This document shows, in pieces, positions 1 through 12,814 of a stretch of 63,378 bases of DNA (its first letter is position 1; each line of letters starts with the position of its first letter). The notes under the pieces are model-generated. The model saw only the letters and a list, made by a program, of their open reading frames with translations, was not told where the DNA came from and ran no database searches. The stretch is from Candidatus Altimarinota bacterium (GTDB lineage: Bacteria > Patescibacteriota > Gracilibacteria > BD1-5 > UBA6164): contig JALUWO010000144.1 of assembly GCA_027019405.1 (NCBI GenBank), positions 1 to 63,378 on the forward strand, read 5' to 3'. A program made the translations under genes and the position numbers.

Positions 1-2
1 AT

Positions 3-482
3 TTTTTTAGGCTTTATTCTACTTGAACTACAAAAGGAATTTCTAGAGAAATGATTAATTTAGCAATTTATAAGCTTTATAAATTAAATAAAAAATATAA
101 TACTAATTTTAAAATAGTAGATTCTGTTCCATTTTGTGTTACAAAGAATATAGAAATTGCTAGACAAGTAATTGATGGAGAACTCTCAGAGCATCATAAT
201 GTAAAGACAATTATTACAACAGATTGATATATTCAAATAATGTCAGCTTTTGATACAAATTTGTGAAGTATTTTTGAAAATGATTTACTTGAGATTTGGC
301 AGTGAGAATATGTTACTAAAATGCTAAATAATTGATTTTTACCAAAATATTGCTTTGATTGTAAATATAAAGAAGAATGTAGATGAGGTTCTAGAATGGA
401 TGCAAATATTTATAATTGAAGTTATGATGCCTTAGATCCATTATGTAATTTAGATAATAAAATAATATTATGAAAAAAGTAA
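3..482 (+). CDS. Radical SAM/SPASM protein, C-terminal part (5' end outside window)
   Basis: The frame is open from the left edge, so the N-terminal radical SAM core is missing. The last 160 codons are visible. Near the end is a cysteine cluster, CFDCKYKEECRGGSRM, followed by DPLC, which is the layout of a SPASM/twitch domain binding an auxiliary [4Fe-4S] cluster. SPASM enzymes usually modify peptides or small molecules. Glycines are mostly TGA. The stop codon overlaps the next start by 13 nt, so it is co-transcribed with the halogenase-like gene. Class is fairly certain; substrate unknown. Confidence 0.8.
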
Positions 483-2332
483 ATGTTTTAATTATTTGAT
501 GATGACCTTCTTGATCAACTGCAGGTATAATGTTAAGAAAATATTGATATGATGTAAGTATAATTGATAAATGATTTTTTCCTAAACATACAGTTTGAGA
601 ATCTTTATTACCAATAGTTACATCAGATTATATGAAGGTAATATGATTGGATGAAGAAATAAAAAAACAATGATTTCCTAAAAAATATGGTACAACTTTT
701 GTTTGGTGAAATTCTAGAAAACCATGGAATTTATTTTTTGATAAAGATTTAGAAACTGACAAATTAAAATTTACAACTAATGAAAAAGAAAAAATAATTT
801 CTTGAAATTATACTCATTCTTACCAAGTAAATAGATATATTTTTGATAAACTATTTGTTGATAAAGCTAAAAAAGATTGAGTGTCTTTTAAGGAGGGTAT
901 TGCTATAAAAGATTTGATTATTAATGATTGAAAAATAGAGGGAGTTGTATTATATAATTGAGAATCCATATATACAGATTTTATAGTAGATGCTAGTTGA
1001 CAAGAAGCCATTTTATGAACTAAACTCTGACTTAGAAAATTCAATAAAGAACTTTGATTTTCAGCAATATATTGATATTTCAAGAATTTTAATTTTTTAG
1101 ATACTTTTTTATCAAAACATACTCAATATATTGTATCAGTTGATAGTTGATGGGTATGGTTTATTTATACATGAAACTGAATAGTAAGTATTTGACTTGT
1201 AAGTAGTAAAAAAAATTTAACAAAAAAGGATTTTTTTGATACTATGAAAAATACTAAAGAACTTAGTTTTATTTTTGATAAAAATACAGTACAAACAAAT
1301 CATTTATGAGAAATAAGTAATGATTTTTATAAATCAAGAAATCGGTCTTATTTTAATGATAAAATATATTGAGAAAATTATTTAATGATTTGAGATGCAG
1401 CAGGTTTTGTTGATCCTGTATTATCCTGATGAGTTTCTATTGCTTTAATGTCTTGAATTATATCAGCACCATATATTGATAAGTTTTTAAAATATAAAGA
1501 TATATCTGTGTTTAAAAAGTATCAGGATATTATTTTCTATGATATAAATAATTATTATGAATTGGCTAAATATTGGTATTGAAATAATAATAATATGAAT
1601 TCTTGGTTTTGGAAGGCAAATAAAATATTATGATTAGATATTAGTAATAAGTTTAACAAAAGGGCTTTTACTTTTTTAGCATCTTGAGCTTATTATACAA
1701 GAGAACATTTGAATGATTCAAATGAATTAAGAATTAGAGATTATACATATGACTCTGAAGATATAGATGAAATACAACACCTAGTATCAGATGAAAGTAT
1801 TATTTATATAAAAATAAGAGAAGTTTTAAATAATATAAATAGTGATTTATCAGAAGATCAGTTCAAAAAGAATATTTATTATCTTTTTAAAAATTTGAAT
1901 TACTTTTTAGGCAAGATTTCTACTTTTGATAGAGAAATGTGAAGAGCTTTAAGAGAAGTATTTTTATTAAATAAAATTAATTTTTTAAAGTTTTTCTTTG
2001 ATGAAAAGAATTTTCTATTAATAAAAGACAGTATAAAAAACTTAAAAATAAATAAAAATTTTATATTATCACTTTTTTCATATATTATATATATTTTATG
2101 AAAGTGTGAAGGTAATAACACTGAAGGATATAAAATCAATATGTATCTTAGAGAATGTTTATTATTGCCTAAGAGCTTTCAAATATTTAATAAAGTAGTA
2201 GTATGATTTGGGAAGTTGAGTAGCCAAAAGATATCAAATATTTTTATTGAGTGAGGTAATATAGTTAAGATTAATTGAGAAAGTTATAAGATAAGTGACT
2301 TTACTATACTATATGATAGTTATTTAGAATAA
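470..2332 (+). CDS. FAD-dependent halogenase-like monooxygenase
   Basis: A protein of 620 residues. The Rossmann FAD motif GGGPSGS is at residues 10-16, KKYGTTFVWG at about 71-80 resembles the region with the catalytic lysine in flavin-dependent halogenases, and GWVWFIY stands where the family has WxWxIP (the proline is replaced). GDAAGFVDPVLSGG is the second FAD-binding motif. The family (PrnA/PltA/CmlS and geranylgeranyl-reductase relatives) halogenates or oxidises aromatic or carrier-bound substrates. The C-terminal 200 residues are not recognised. It overlaps both neighbours, so it belongs to the same operon. A non-halogenating oxidoreductase is possible because the WxWxIP motif is imperfect. 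Confidence 0.75.
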
Positions 2333-3165
2333 TGGATTTAAGAATAGTAAATACTTGTAGTAATGATTGTGCTTATTGTTTAGAACAATCATTAAGAGAA
2401 AAAGAAAAGTTTTTAGAAAAAACTTCTATTTTTGATTTACTAAAAAAAGAAAAAAGTAAAGAAGTTTTAAATTTTTATTGATGAAATCCATTATTACACC
2501 CTGATTTATTAGAAATTATAAAATTTGCTAGAAATATATGATTTCAAAATATTTGATTATTAACAAATAGTTATTGATTAAGTAATTATAATTTATGAGA
2601 TTTTAAAAAATATTGATTAAATAGTTTTTGAATTTATTTTAATAGTTTTGATGAAAAAAAACATAATTTAATTGTTTGAAAAAAATGAATAAAGTTAGAA
2701 GAATTATTGAAAAATATAAAATTATTACAGCAAAATAAATTTTTTGTAAAAATAATTATTCATATAAATAAACAAAATATTGATATTATTTATAAAGATA
2801 TATTAATTTTAAATAAAAAATATTGAATATATAATTTTGAATTTATAAATTATTTTCCATTTGATAGACCTTATAATAAATTTAAAAATATTTTAAAATA
2901 TAATACTTTAGAAGATAGAAATTTTATAGACAATTTATTTAAAATAATAAATAAGTTGCAAATAAGTGTTAATTTTGTAAAATTTAGTAAAGATTTTTTT
3001 TGAAAATATAAGGAGTTTTATAATTTAAAAAAGTGAGTTTTAGAACAAATTTGAGAAGAAGATTTAGAAATATTGAATTGAAAAAATATTCCTTTTTGTA
3101 GAAAAGAAAATAGGTGTAGAATTTGTTTTTTAAAAGATAAATGTAAGTGGTATGGATATAAATAA
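2332..3165 (+). CDS. Radical SAM protein
   Basis: A protein of 277 residues. CSNDCAYC near residue 9 is the CxxxCxxC motif that binds the radical SAM [4Fe-4S] cluster, and FYGGNPLLHP follows at the position of the SAM-binding GGE motif, with N in place of E. The C-terminus carries CRKENRCRICFLKDKC, a possible auxiliary cluster site. Start and stop overlap the neighbouring genes by 1 and 14 nt, so translation is probably coupled. The substrate cannot be told from the sequence. Confidence 0.8.
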
Positions 3166-4570
3166 TTCTTGAGATCAATTATTAGTAAGGGTATGAAAAG
3201 CATGTAATTTTAAATGTAATTTTTGTAATGTATCAGATAATGAAAGGAATGTAAAATTAAAAGAAAGTATATATGATATAGTAAGAAATTTTCATTATAA
3301 ATTAAAATATTCTAATTTAAATGCTTGAGAGATAACAATTACAATTTCATGATGAGAACCAAGTATTTTTCAAAAAGAAACTATTTTTGCATTAAAGTAT
3401 ATAAAAAAATTTTTTGATAAAAAGAATATAATACCTAATTTTGAAATTCAAACTAATGCATCAAATATTGATTTAGAATTTGCTTTAAAATTAAAGAAAT
3501 ATTGAATAAATCTTGCTTTAGTGTCATTTCATATCTTAGATAAAGATATATTTGAAGAAGTAATATGAGTTAATTATGATAATTTTTATAAAATTATAGA
3601 TTGAATAAAAAATTTACATAAGGCTTGAATTATTATTGATACTAATACAATATTAAGTAATGAAAATAAGAATAATTTTTTTGAAACTATTAAATATTTA
3701 GAAAATAATTTTAATTTTATTAGTACTTTTAATATTTGAATGATTCAGCCTCATTGAGAAGCAGTTAAAATATTAAATAAAGTTTTTCCTAAATATGAAG
3801 AAACAATAGAAATATATAATAAATCTATTTTTTATCTAAAATCTAAATGAAGAAAATTAGTTTCTCATTTTGTTTGACCTCCACCATGTTATATCTGACA
3901 TATAAAAGAATCATTAGAAGTATCTGAAAATACATTATTTAGGAAAAATTTTAATTTTTCAAATAAATATTTAATTAATAATATTAATGATAATAATAAG
4001 ATACAAACAGAAGATTGTAATAAGTGTTTATATAATAATGTTTGTAGTTGACTCTGGAAAGAATATGTTTGATTACAAAAATTAAAACCAATTATTTATA
4101 AAAAGGATTTTAATTTTAATTTAAAAAATGAAAAAAATACTTTTTGGTATAAATTAGAAAGAAAAGATGAAAAATTAAAAAAAATTTATGATGAAAATAT
4201 TAGGCAAATTATAATAAAGAGTTCTTTATGAAATAAAGAAATAATTTATAATTTATTAAAACAATCTACAAAAATATGATTTTATAAAATAACATTATTA
4301 GTAGATGATGATTTTATTTTAGAAGAAGATATATTTTTAACTTGAATTTCAAATATACAAATTAATTTAGATAAAATAAATGATAAATTTATTAATAAGT
4401 TAATTTCTTTTTCAAATAAATTTAAGCCACAATTTAGAATAGATGTTGATATTTTTTATAAAACTAAAGATAAAAAGTTTGAATTAATTAATAATCAGTT
4501 TTGAAATAATAATTTTATAAATTTTTTTAATATAAATGAATATAAAACAAAAAATATATCTTTTAGATAA
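3152..4570 (+). CDS. Radical SAM protein with C-terminal Cys cluster and extra domain
   Basis: A protein of 472 residues. CNFKCNFC near the start is the cluster motif and ISGGEPS the SAM-binding motif. A PPPC segment at about residue 245 and DCNKCLYNNVC further on resemble a SPASM/twitch-type auxiliary site. The last 150 residues form an additional domain I do not recognise. It is similar in layout to the gene at 10139, which also has a PPxC segment and a late CxxCxxxxxC, so the two may be distant paralogues. It overlaps the preceding and following genes. Confidence 0.8.
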
Positions 4571-5861
4571 ATTATTACCAAATAAGGAAAATATTTTATT
4601 AGATTATGTTTCATTTAATAATAAAAATATTGTTTCTATTAATAATATATATTGAAAGTGGAAAAAGTATTTAGAAAATAATAATGACATTAAGATTAAA
4701 TTTTATTTACATATTCCATTTTGTTCAAGAATTTGTAAATATTGTATGTATAATACAATAGAAATAAAAAATAATAATAATGATATAGATAATTATGTAG
4801 ATGATTTGATATATTATTTAGAAAAATTTAAATATTTATTTAGTAAAGTTAAATTTAAATGAATATATATATGATGATGAACTCCAAGTCTTTTATCAGA
4901 GAAACAAATGGAAAAATTATTTTGATACATTTATTCTAATTTTAATTTTGATTCAAATTATTATAAAACAATTGAACTAAATCCATCTACAACTAATTTT
5001 CAAAAATTAAATATTTTAAAAAAATATTGATTTGATAGAATTAGTTTGTGAGTACAATCTTTTAATAAAAAAACATTAGATATAGAAAATAGGACTTATA
5101 TTTCTAGTAAAAGAATTAAAGAATTAGTTTTATATGCAAAAGTAATATGATTTGAAGATATTAATTTAGATATTATAGTAGGTTTAAATAATGAATGAAG
5201 AGCTGAAATATTTAATAATATTAATAAATTATATGAAATAGAACCATATACAATAACAGTTTATACTATACTAAAGGATATGGAAAGAAGTATATTTTAT
5301 AAAAAAGATAAAAATTCTTTTTATAAAGAAATAAATAAATTATATCAAGAAATTATTGAAAAAACTAATATTACAAAAAAATATGATAAAAATGATTGGA
5401 GTAACATACTATGATTTTCATTAGATTATAAAAATAAGCCTAAATTAAAAATTTTATATGATGCACATAGTGAAGATACATATTCTTTATTTTGAGTTGG
5501 TTATAAGGCATATTGAAATATATGGTGAATCTGAAGTTATGAGATGAAAAATTTTAAAAAAGAGAATTATTTTCATTTTTTTGAAGCAACTACTAAAGAA
5601 TTAGAAATATATAGGTATATATTACAATCTTTTCAATTTAGAATATACAAGAAAGATTTTTTTAATAAGTTTTGATATGATTTTGAAAAAAGATTTCTAG
5701 ATGTATTTAAATTTTTAGAAGAAATAAAAATTATTGTTAATAATGAAGAATATATTGAGTATATAGGGGATGAAAAATATATTTGATATTATGGTTTACT
5801 ATTTTTAGACATAAAGAATTTACTTAGATTTATAAAATATAGATTTTATGAAAAAAAATAA
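4536..5861 (+). CDS. HemN/HemW-like radical SAM protein
   Basis: A protein of 441 residues. YLHIPFCSRICKYCMYN is the HemN-type start of the radical SAM core, followed by GGGTPSLL, ELNPST and the RISLGVQSFN segment typical of coproporphyrinogen III oxidase-like enzymes. HemN itself decarboxylates coproporphyrinogen; HemW inserts or carries heme; other relatives are methyltransferases or cyclopropanases. No other heme gene is seen in the window, so the familial name should not be read as heme synthesis. It overlaps the previous gene by 35 nt and the next by 14 nt. Confidence 0.8.
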
Positions 5862-7656
5862 AATAATTTTAGGAGTTAATTCTTTTTTTTGATGACCTCA
5901 TCATGATAATTGAGCTTTTTTATTTTATTGAGATAAGTATGTATGAATTAATTCTGAAAGACTAGATAGAGTTAAATATTCTTCTTGATATAAAATAAAA
6001 AAATCAGAAAATGAAAATAGATTTATATATGGGTTTGATAAAGCTAAATCTTGTATAGACTATTGTTTAAATACTTTTTGATTAAAATATACTGATGTAG
6101 ACTTAGTAGTATATTTAGAGTGATTAAAAGAATATGTAGATTCTATATTTCCAAAAACAACAGAAAAAATTTGAGTATATGATCATCATTTTATTCATGC
6201 TTGTAGTACATTTTATTCTTCTTGATATAAATATTCAGCTATATTAATTATGGATGGACAATGAAAAAGAATTGAAAATTGATTAGATAAAATGGTTTTA
6301 CAAAGTATTTATAAATGAAATTGAAATACTATAAAACTTATGAAAGAAACTACTTGGAATTGAAATAGAAAAATTTGAATAGGTACCTTGTATGAAATGG
6401 TCACTAGATTATTAGATTTAAGTTCAGAATGAACAACAATGTGACTCTCTAGTTATTGAAAAAATAATAATATTTTATGAAAAAAATTATTAAAAAAATA
6501 TAATTGACATTATTTTTTAAATGATGAATTTATTGAATGAATTGAATGATCTAGGTTAAAATTTTTAAATAAAGAATTATTTTTAGAAAAGTTATGATTA
6601 AAAAGTAGCAAATTAGAATTGAATAATATAATATCTTGATTATCTGCAGATTTAGCTTTACAATTACAATATGAAGTTGAAGAGGCAATTATTGATTTAG
6701 CAAATGAAGCACATAATTTAACTAAAAGTAAAATTTTATGTATTGCTTGATGAGTATGATTAAATAGTGTTGTAAATTCTAAAATTGTTGAAAAAACAAA
6801 ATTTGAAAAAGTTTTTGTATTACCTTCTGCTGATGATTCTTGATTAGCCTTATGATGTGCTTTATATTGAAGAAAAAAAATATATTGAGATAAAGATAAT
6901 TTTTTCTTAAAAAATTATTATTTTTGAAGAGAATATAATTCTTTATATATTAAAAATATAATTAATAATTATAAAGAATATTTTTCTAAAATTGAAATAT
7001 GTGAAAATGATTTAGAAAAAAAAGTTGCTAATTTGATTGAACAATGAAATATTATTTGATGGTTTCAGTGATGAAGTGAAACATGACCTAGAGCTTTATG
7101 AAATAGAAGTATTTTAGCAAAACCAGATGATATAAAAATAAGAGATAAAGTAAATAATATAAAGAAGAGAGAATTATGGAGACCATTAACTCCTTCTGTA
7201 ATTGAATGATTTACTAAAAAATATTTTGATTTAAGTGAACCAGAAAGTGAGTATAAATATATGCTAAAGGTTGTAAATGTAATTCCAGAAAAGAAAGAAT
7301 TAATAAAATGAGTTGTACATATTGATAATACTGCCAGAATTCAGGTAGTTTTTAAAGATGATAATAAAAAATATTTTGATTTAATAGATGAATATAGAAA
7401 TAAAACAGGAATTTCAATGCTTTTAAATACTTCATTTAATTCTGCTTGAGAACCTATAGTTGAGACACCAGAAGATGCTATAAAAATGTTTTTATCTACA
7501 GAATTAGATTATTTAGTTTTATGAAATTATATTTTATCAAAAAATAAAATATATGAAAAATTTATATTTAAAAAAGCAATAGAATTAACTAATATTTTAT
7601 ATAAATATTGGAAAAAAGAAATAGAAGAATATACTAGAGATGTTTTATTAAGATAA
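5848..7656 (+). CDS. O-carbamoyltransferase, NodU/CmcH/TobZ family (first copy)
   Basis: A protein of 602 residues, the usual length of the family. The N-terminal Kae1-like domain has HHDNGAF, DHHFIHACSTF and CIAGGVGLNS; the C-terminal YrdC-like region has GPRALGNRSI and LNTSFN..EPIV. Family members form carbamoyl-adenylate from carbamoyl phosphate and ATP and transfer the carbamoyl group to a hydroxyl of a secondary metabolite. Iron-binding and carbamoyl-phosphate motifs appear intact. A second, diverged copy is at 14010. It sits in the middle of the presumed operon. Confidence 0.9.
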
Positions 7657-7668
7657 AAATATTTAATT

Positions 7669-8397
7669 ATGAATAATAGAGTTTTAATATTTTGATTATG
7701 ATTTCAATGATTAAAATATGTAAAATATTTTTTACATAAGAATTTTATTATTGATTGAGTAACTAAAAGTTGATTAAATAAAAATAATATAAATTGATTA
7801 TATAATATTTATAAATCATCTAATATAATAAAAAAAGAAATAGGCTTTTTTAACAATTATAGCAATATAGTTATTGCTATAAAACCATATAAAGAACAAG
7901 ATAGTATAATAAAATTTTTATTACATTTAGATATAAAAAATAAAATAATAATAGAGAAACCTATTTCATATGATATAGATTTACTTAATATATTAAAAAC
8001 CAAAGATAATTATTATTATTATATTGATGAGTTAATTTTAAGTAGATTTTATGAAAAAATTTTTAACTTTGAAAGTAGTATTTATATATATTCTATTAAT
8101 GATATAGAAATTAAGGAACATGCTTTATGATGATTTTTATTGTTTAAAAATTTAAATGTATTTTTAAATAAAATAAAATTAAAAAATATTCAAGATATAA
8201 AAGAAGATGAATTGTTTTATATTATTAAACAATGAAAATATTATTTAAGTAATTATAGATGAAAAGTAAAAATAAATAATAAAGAAGTATTAAAAATATT
8301 TTTTAATACTTCTTTAGATTATATTTTTAATTTGAATAGAAAAAAAAATATATTATTAAAATTTAATTTTATATTAATTAGATGTTTATATAATTAA
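7669..8397 (+). CDS. Gfo/Idh/MocA-like Rossmann protein, short
   Basis: A protein of 242 residues. LIFGLGFQGLKYVK at the N-terminus is a dinucleotide-binding loop, and IIIEKPISYD corresponds to the conserved EKP motif of Gfo/Idh/MocA oxidoreductases, which use NAD(P) to oxidise or reduce sugars and cyclitols. The usual length is about 330 residues, so the C-terminal catalytic sheet is shortened. The next gene has the same build. The two may form a heterodimer, or be degenerate enzymes. Confidence 0.6.
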
Positions 8398-8425
8398 CTG
8401 AAATTTAAATTTATAAAATATTATA

Positions 8426-9172
8426 ATGAAAATATTAATCTTTTGATGTTGAGATCAAGCTTGAAAATATATACATATATTTAAAGACTATAAGTTAGAT
8501 ATAGTTACAGAGAAAAATAAATGTAAACATTATAAAAATAATTATTTTTATAATAATTTTATTAAAAAAAAAATAGATTTTGATAAATATAAATATATAA
8601 TAATTTCAGTTTTTCCAATAGAAAATCAGACTAAAATTATTAAATTTTTAATTAATAAAAATATAAGTACAAAAATTATAATTGGAAAACCAGTAACTTA
8701 TGACTTAAAATTATTAAAAAATTTAATATTAAAAGATAATATAGTTTTTAATATAGAAGAATTAGAATTTAGTAAAATTTTTCTAAATATAAAAATAGAT
8801 AGAGTAGATATATATTCAAATAATAGAGATTTTACAATTGATCATAGTATAGGTTTTATTCTTTTGAATAAGACTTTTAATAAAAGCTTATGAAAAATTA
8901 CTTTTTATTATAAAAAAAGTAAAGAAAAAGAATTAAATTATAAATTAATTATTAATAATAATATTATTATTATTAATAATAAGTGAATACTTTATCTAAA
9001 TGGTAAAGAGTTTAATAATATATCATTATATAGTAATATAAAATTTTTAGTTAAATTTTTTAATACAAAATCAAATTTATTATTTAAATATAATTATTTT
9101 TTATTTAAAAAAGACTTATTGAATAATAAATTTGATTCAAATATAATTTTATCAAAAATTAATAAAATATAA
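8426..9172 (+). CDS. Second short Gfo/Idh-like Rossmann protein
   Basis: A protein of 248 residues. LIFGCGDQAGKYI is a Rossmann nucleotide-binding loop and IIIGKPVTYD occupies the place of the EKP motif (E changed to G) found in the preceding gene. Similar size, neighbouring position and motif spacing suggest an old tandem duplication with divergence. The lost glutamate suggests this member may not be catalytic. It lies 28 nt after the previous stop and 17 nt before the next start. Confidence 0.5.
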
Positions 9173-9189
9173 TTATTATTTTTATAAAA

Positions 9190-10128
9190 ATGAAATATAA
9201 AAGATTAGAATTATATGTTTGATGGACATGTAATCAAAAATGTACTTATTGTAAAGAGTTTGCTAATATGGAAAAATCATGGAGTAAGAAAGTTACTAAA
9301 TATGATATATTAAAAAAATTAATAAAATATAAAAAGCAATGATATAATCATGTAACATATTTATGATGAGAACCATTTATACAACCTGTATTTTTAGATG
9401 CATTAATATTAGCTAAGAAATTATGATATACTATTTTAGTTACAACTAATTGTACTACTTTGCATATAGAAAAAGAAGCTAAAAAATATTTATCATTTAT
9501 TGATGAATTAATTTTATCAGTAGAGGCAATAGATAAAGAGTTACAGCAGAAAATTTCAAGAACAAAAGTATTTGTATATTGGGATAAAGTATTTGAAAAT
9601 ATAAAAAAATATTGGAATTGAAATTATCTTAAAGTAAATATTGTTATAACAAAAGATAATTTATCAAAACTTTTTAATATAGTTAAATATATTAAAAAAA
9701 AGGGAGTAAATAATATTGCAATTACTTATCCTGATTTAGATGATGAATATTATTGAAAAAAGCATTTATTAGAAAGGGTAGCTCCAACATATTCAGAATC
9801 AATTTTAGAAGTAATTAAAATTAATGATTTTTGTGTTAAGAATAATATTAATTTAAAAATAGTTGATTTTCCTTTTTGTATTTTTCCTAAGAACAATCTT
9901 AAAGAATATATAAATAAAACAGATGATTATGATTATGAATATAGAGTAAAAATAGATCATAATAATAAAAAATTAGATAGATCTAAATTAAATGATAATA
10001 GATATACTCCTAGAGAAAGATTAAAGTGAAAAAAATGTAAATCATGTAAGTATAATGATTTATGTTGGTGATATTCTAGATATTATAATATTTTATATTG
10101 ACTTTCAGAGATAAAAACTATTTTGTAA
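9190..10128 (+). CDS. Radical SAM protein
   Basis: A protein of 312 residues. CNQKCTYCKE is the cluster motif and YLGGEPFIQP the SAM-binding GGE motif; TTNCT and a conserved SVEAID segment follow as in the SPASM/PqqE-like families. The C-terminus has KCKSCKYNDLCWGYSRYYN, a CxxCxxxxxC group that could hold a second cluster. The gene is in the middle of the operon, 17 nt from its neighbour upstream. The substrate is unknown. Confidence 0.8.
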
Positions 10129-10138
10129 CTATTTTATA

Positions 10139-11188
10139 ATGTATAATAAAAAATCAAATGCTGAATATATTTATATTAATGAAATTATAAGGATAAATTA
10201 CAAATGTAATTGGTCTTGTAAATTTTGTAATGTATTAAAAACAAATAATTATTGAGATAAAGATATTTCACATAAAGAAGTTATTTATAAAATCTTATCA
10301 CTTACTAAAAAATATTCAAAAGAACAACTTAAAAATTTAATTTTATCTTTTTCTGGAGGAGAACCAACTTTAAATAAAAATTTATTGACTTATATAAAAT
10401 TAGCTAAAAAACTTTGAGTTTGAACTGTTGAGATACAAACTAATTGAACTATATTATTTAAAGAAAAAGATTACATTAATAAACTTATAAATGTATGACT
10501 TGATGAAATTTTCTTAGCTGAACATTCTGGAGATGATATTATTAATAAAAAATTATGATGTTATTTTAATATAGATGATTTTAAAAAATGGGTAGAATAT
10601 ATAAAAATTAATAAATTAGAAAAAAAAATATCTATATATTTAAATATAGTTATTACTAAAATAAATTTATTTTCAGTTTATGATTATATAAATATATTAC
10701 TTGATATAGGTTTTATTAATATAATTCCTAGTAGAAATCATGATAATTGAAAAATTACACATAAAATTTCTTTTTGATTAGTTCAACCTAATTGATATGC
10801 TGATATTAATAAAAAAGAAGTATTATTAAAATTTACAGATAAAGAATTAAATGAAATAAAGAAAATAATAAAATTGTGTGAAGAAAATTGCATTTTACCT
10901 GATTTTCATTTTACTAGTCCACCTTTATGTATTTTAGATTATCCAGAATATAATTTAGAATATTCTAGATTAAAAAAATTAAGAAATGATGAAAAAATGT
11001 GAACCATAAATAAATGAAATTTAGAAAGTTACAAGTGGTTATGGAAGGAAAAACAGAAATTTAATGAATGTAAAAAGTGTAGATATAATGACTATTGTTT
11101 ATGATTTTATAATAATTGGGTAAAATTTGTAGGAGAAAATTATGTAAAAAATAAAATAAATAATTTCTTAGAAAAAAATAATGATTAA
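10139..11188 (+). CDS. Radical SAM protein with C-terminal Cys cluster
   Basis: A protein of 349 residues. CNWSCKFCNV near residue 23 is the cluster motif, SFSGGEPTLN the SAM-binding motif and IQTNGT the next conserved strand. TSPPLCILDY at about residue 260 and ECKKCRYNDYCLGF near the end form the auxiliary-cluster region, matching the layout of the gene at 3152. The stop overlaps the start of the first nitrogenase-superfamily gene by 8 nt, so the two are likely translated together. Confidence 0.8.
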
Positions 11189-12812
11189 AAATTTATATAA
11201 ATTTTTAGAAAAAATATTACAAATTAATTTTAAAACTTGTAGTTTTAAATATATATATTTATATAATGAAAATTATATAAGTATTATTAGTAAACAAAAT
11301 TTTATTTTTTTTTGAATAAGCTTAAAAGCTAATAAATTGAAAATAAATAGATATTCCTGAGAAGAGTTTTTAGAATGAAAAAAATTATTAGTTTTAATAA
11401 AAAAATATGAAAGTTATTTTATTAAGTTTTTAAAACAATTAAATAAGGAATCTAATAATATTTGAGATGAAAGTGATTTTATAAATATTTTTGATAAAGA
11501 AGAATTGAATTCTAATAAAATAAAAGAAATTTTAAAATTTACTTTTTTAGATGATTATACTTTTAGAAGAAGGGGGGAATTAGATTTTAATTTTTTAGAA
11601 AAATCAGAGTTATTTATTTATCATAGTGATTTTGAATGTTCTAGATGTAGTTGACCAGTTGAAAGTTTTACTAATTTTCCAGATTTTAGAAATCAAATTT
11701 TTGATAAAAATTATTTTCAAAAAGAAGATAAAAATAAAAAATTTACAAATTTTGTAACAAATATTACAGATTATGAATCTATTTCTATATGAGGAAATAA
11801 AAAAATAAATGAAATATTATCAAATAAAAAATTAATTAAAGAACATGAATTAATTTCAATAAATAAGACTTGTATTTCAGTTATCATGTGAGATGATATA
11901 AAATCTGTTTTGAAATATAATAATATTCCTTTAGAAAAAACTATATATACAGATCAAAATATTGATAGTTGATATAAAATAGTAATAAATTTTTTAAAAA
12001 ATATAAATTTAAATAAAAATATACCAAAAACAAAAGAAATAGTTTTTTTCTGATTAAATAAAAGTAAAAATACTTTTGAATTAATAAAATTTTTAAAAGA
12101 TAATTTTAATATAAAAGTTTGAAATGTTTTGCTTCCTAATATAGAAAAAAAAGATTTAGAAAATATTTTAAAATATAAGTTTGGGATATTTTTTAGTTGA
12201 AAAGAAATAAAAGCTCAAGAAATTTTTAAATTATATCCTATAAATCATTTTGAAATAAAAGTTCCATATAGTTTGGAAGATAATTATTTATTGTATAAAA
12301 ATATTTTAGAAAAATATTGAAAAAAGAATGAAATAAAAAAGTTAGATAAAATTTTTATTAATTTAAAAGAAAATAATAAAGAATTATTTAATAAAGATAG
12401 AAATTATTGAGTCTGATTTATTATTTTTGATTTTCATATAAAAAAATTTTTAGAAGATAAATTTAGATGAGTTGATATTTTACAAATGCTTAATGATATG
12501 AATTTTAAAATTAATTTTTTTGTTTATAATTTAAGAAATAATCTAAAAAATTTAGGGGAGTTTAAGAATAAATATAAAAATATAAATATAATATTTTCAG
12601 ATAGCTCAGAGGATTTAGATAATTTTATAGAAAATAAAAATATAAATTTGTATTATTCTGAAATAAATAATGATAAAAGAATTTTAAATAAAAATAAGCA
12701 GCTTTTTTCTATTTGAGATTTAGAATATGGAGTAGATTGATTTTTTAGGACTCTTAAAAAGTTAATAAAAAAATGTAAAAAGGTTGATTATATAAATAAT
12801 ATTTTAAAATAG
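11181..12812 (+). CDS. Nitrogenase component-1 superfamily protein (NifD/K-, BchN/B-like)
   Basis: A protein of 543 residues. Three features place it in the superfamily of NifD/K, NifE/N, BchN/B/Y/Z and CfbD. ECSRCSGPVESFTNFPDF gives cysteines at 153 and 156, ISIGGNKKINEIL matches the conserved GG(x)xxL strand, and TCISVIMGDDIKSVL (C231) matches the TCxxxxIGDDL motif that ligates the P-cluster or [4Fe-4S] cluster. The first 140 residues are an unusual N-terminal extension. Family members accept electrons from a NifH-like protein and reduce a bound substrate or cofactor precursor. A partner component is encoded next and the iron protein at 16094. Confidence 0.75.
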
Positions 12813-12814
12813 TT

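Noticed and set aside
820-1083. An open frame on the minus strand inside the halogenase-like gene
   Set aside because: It is the shadow of the + strand gene, which is long, continuous with TGA as Gly and carries motifs.
4536-5861. Heme biosynthesis gene hemN
   Set aside because: Motifs are shared by HemW and many other radical SAM enzymes, and no heme gene is nearby, so the symbol was not used.
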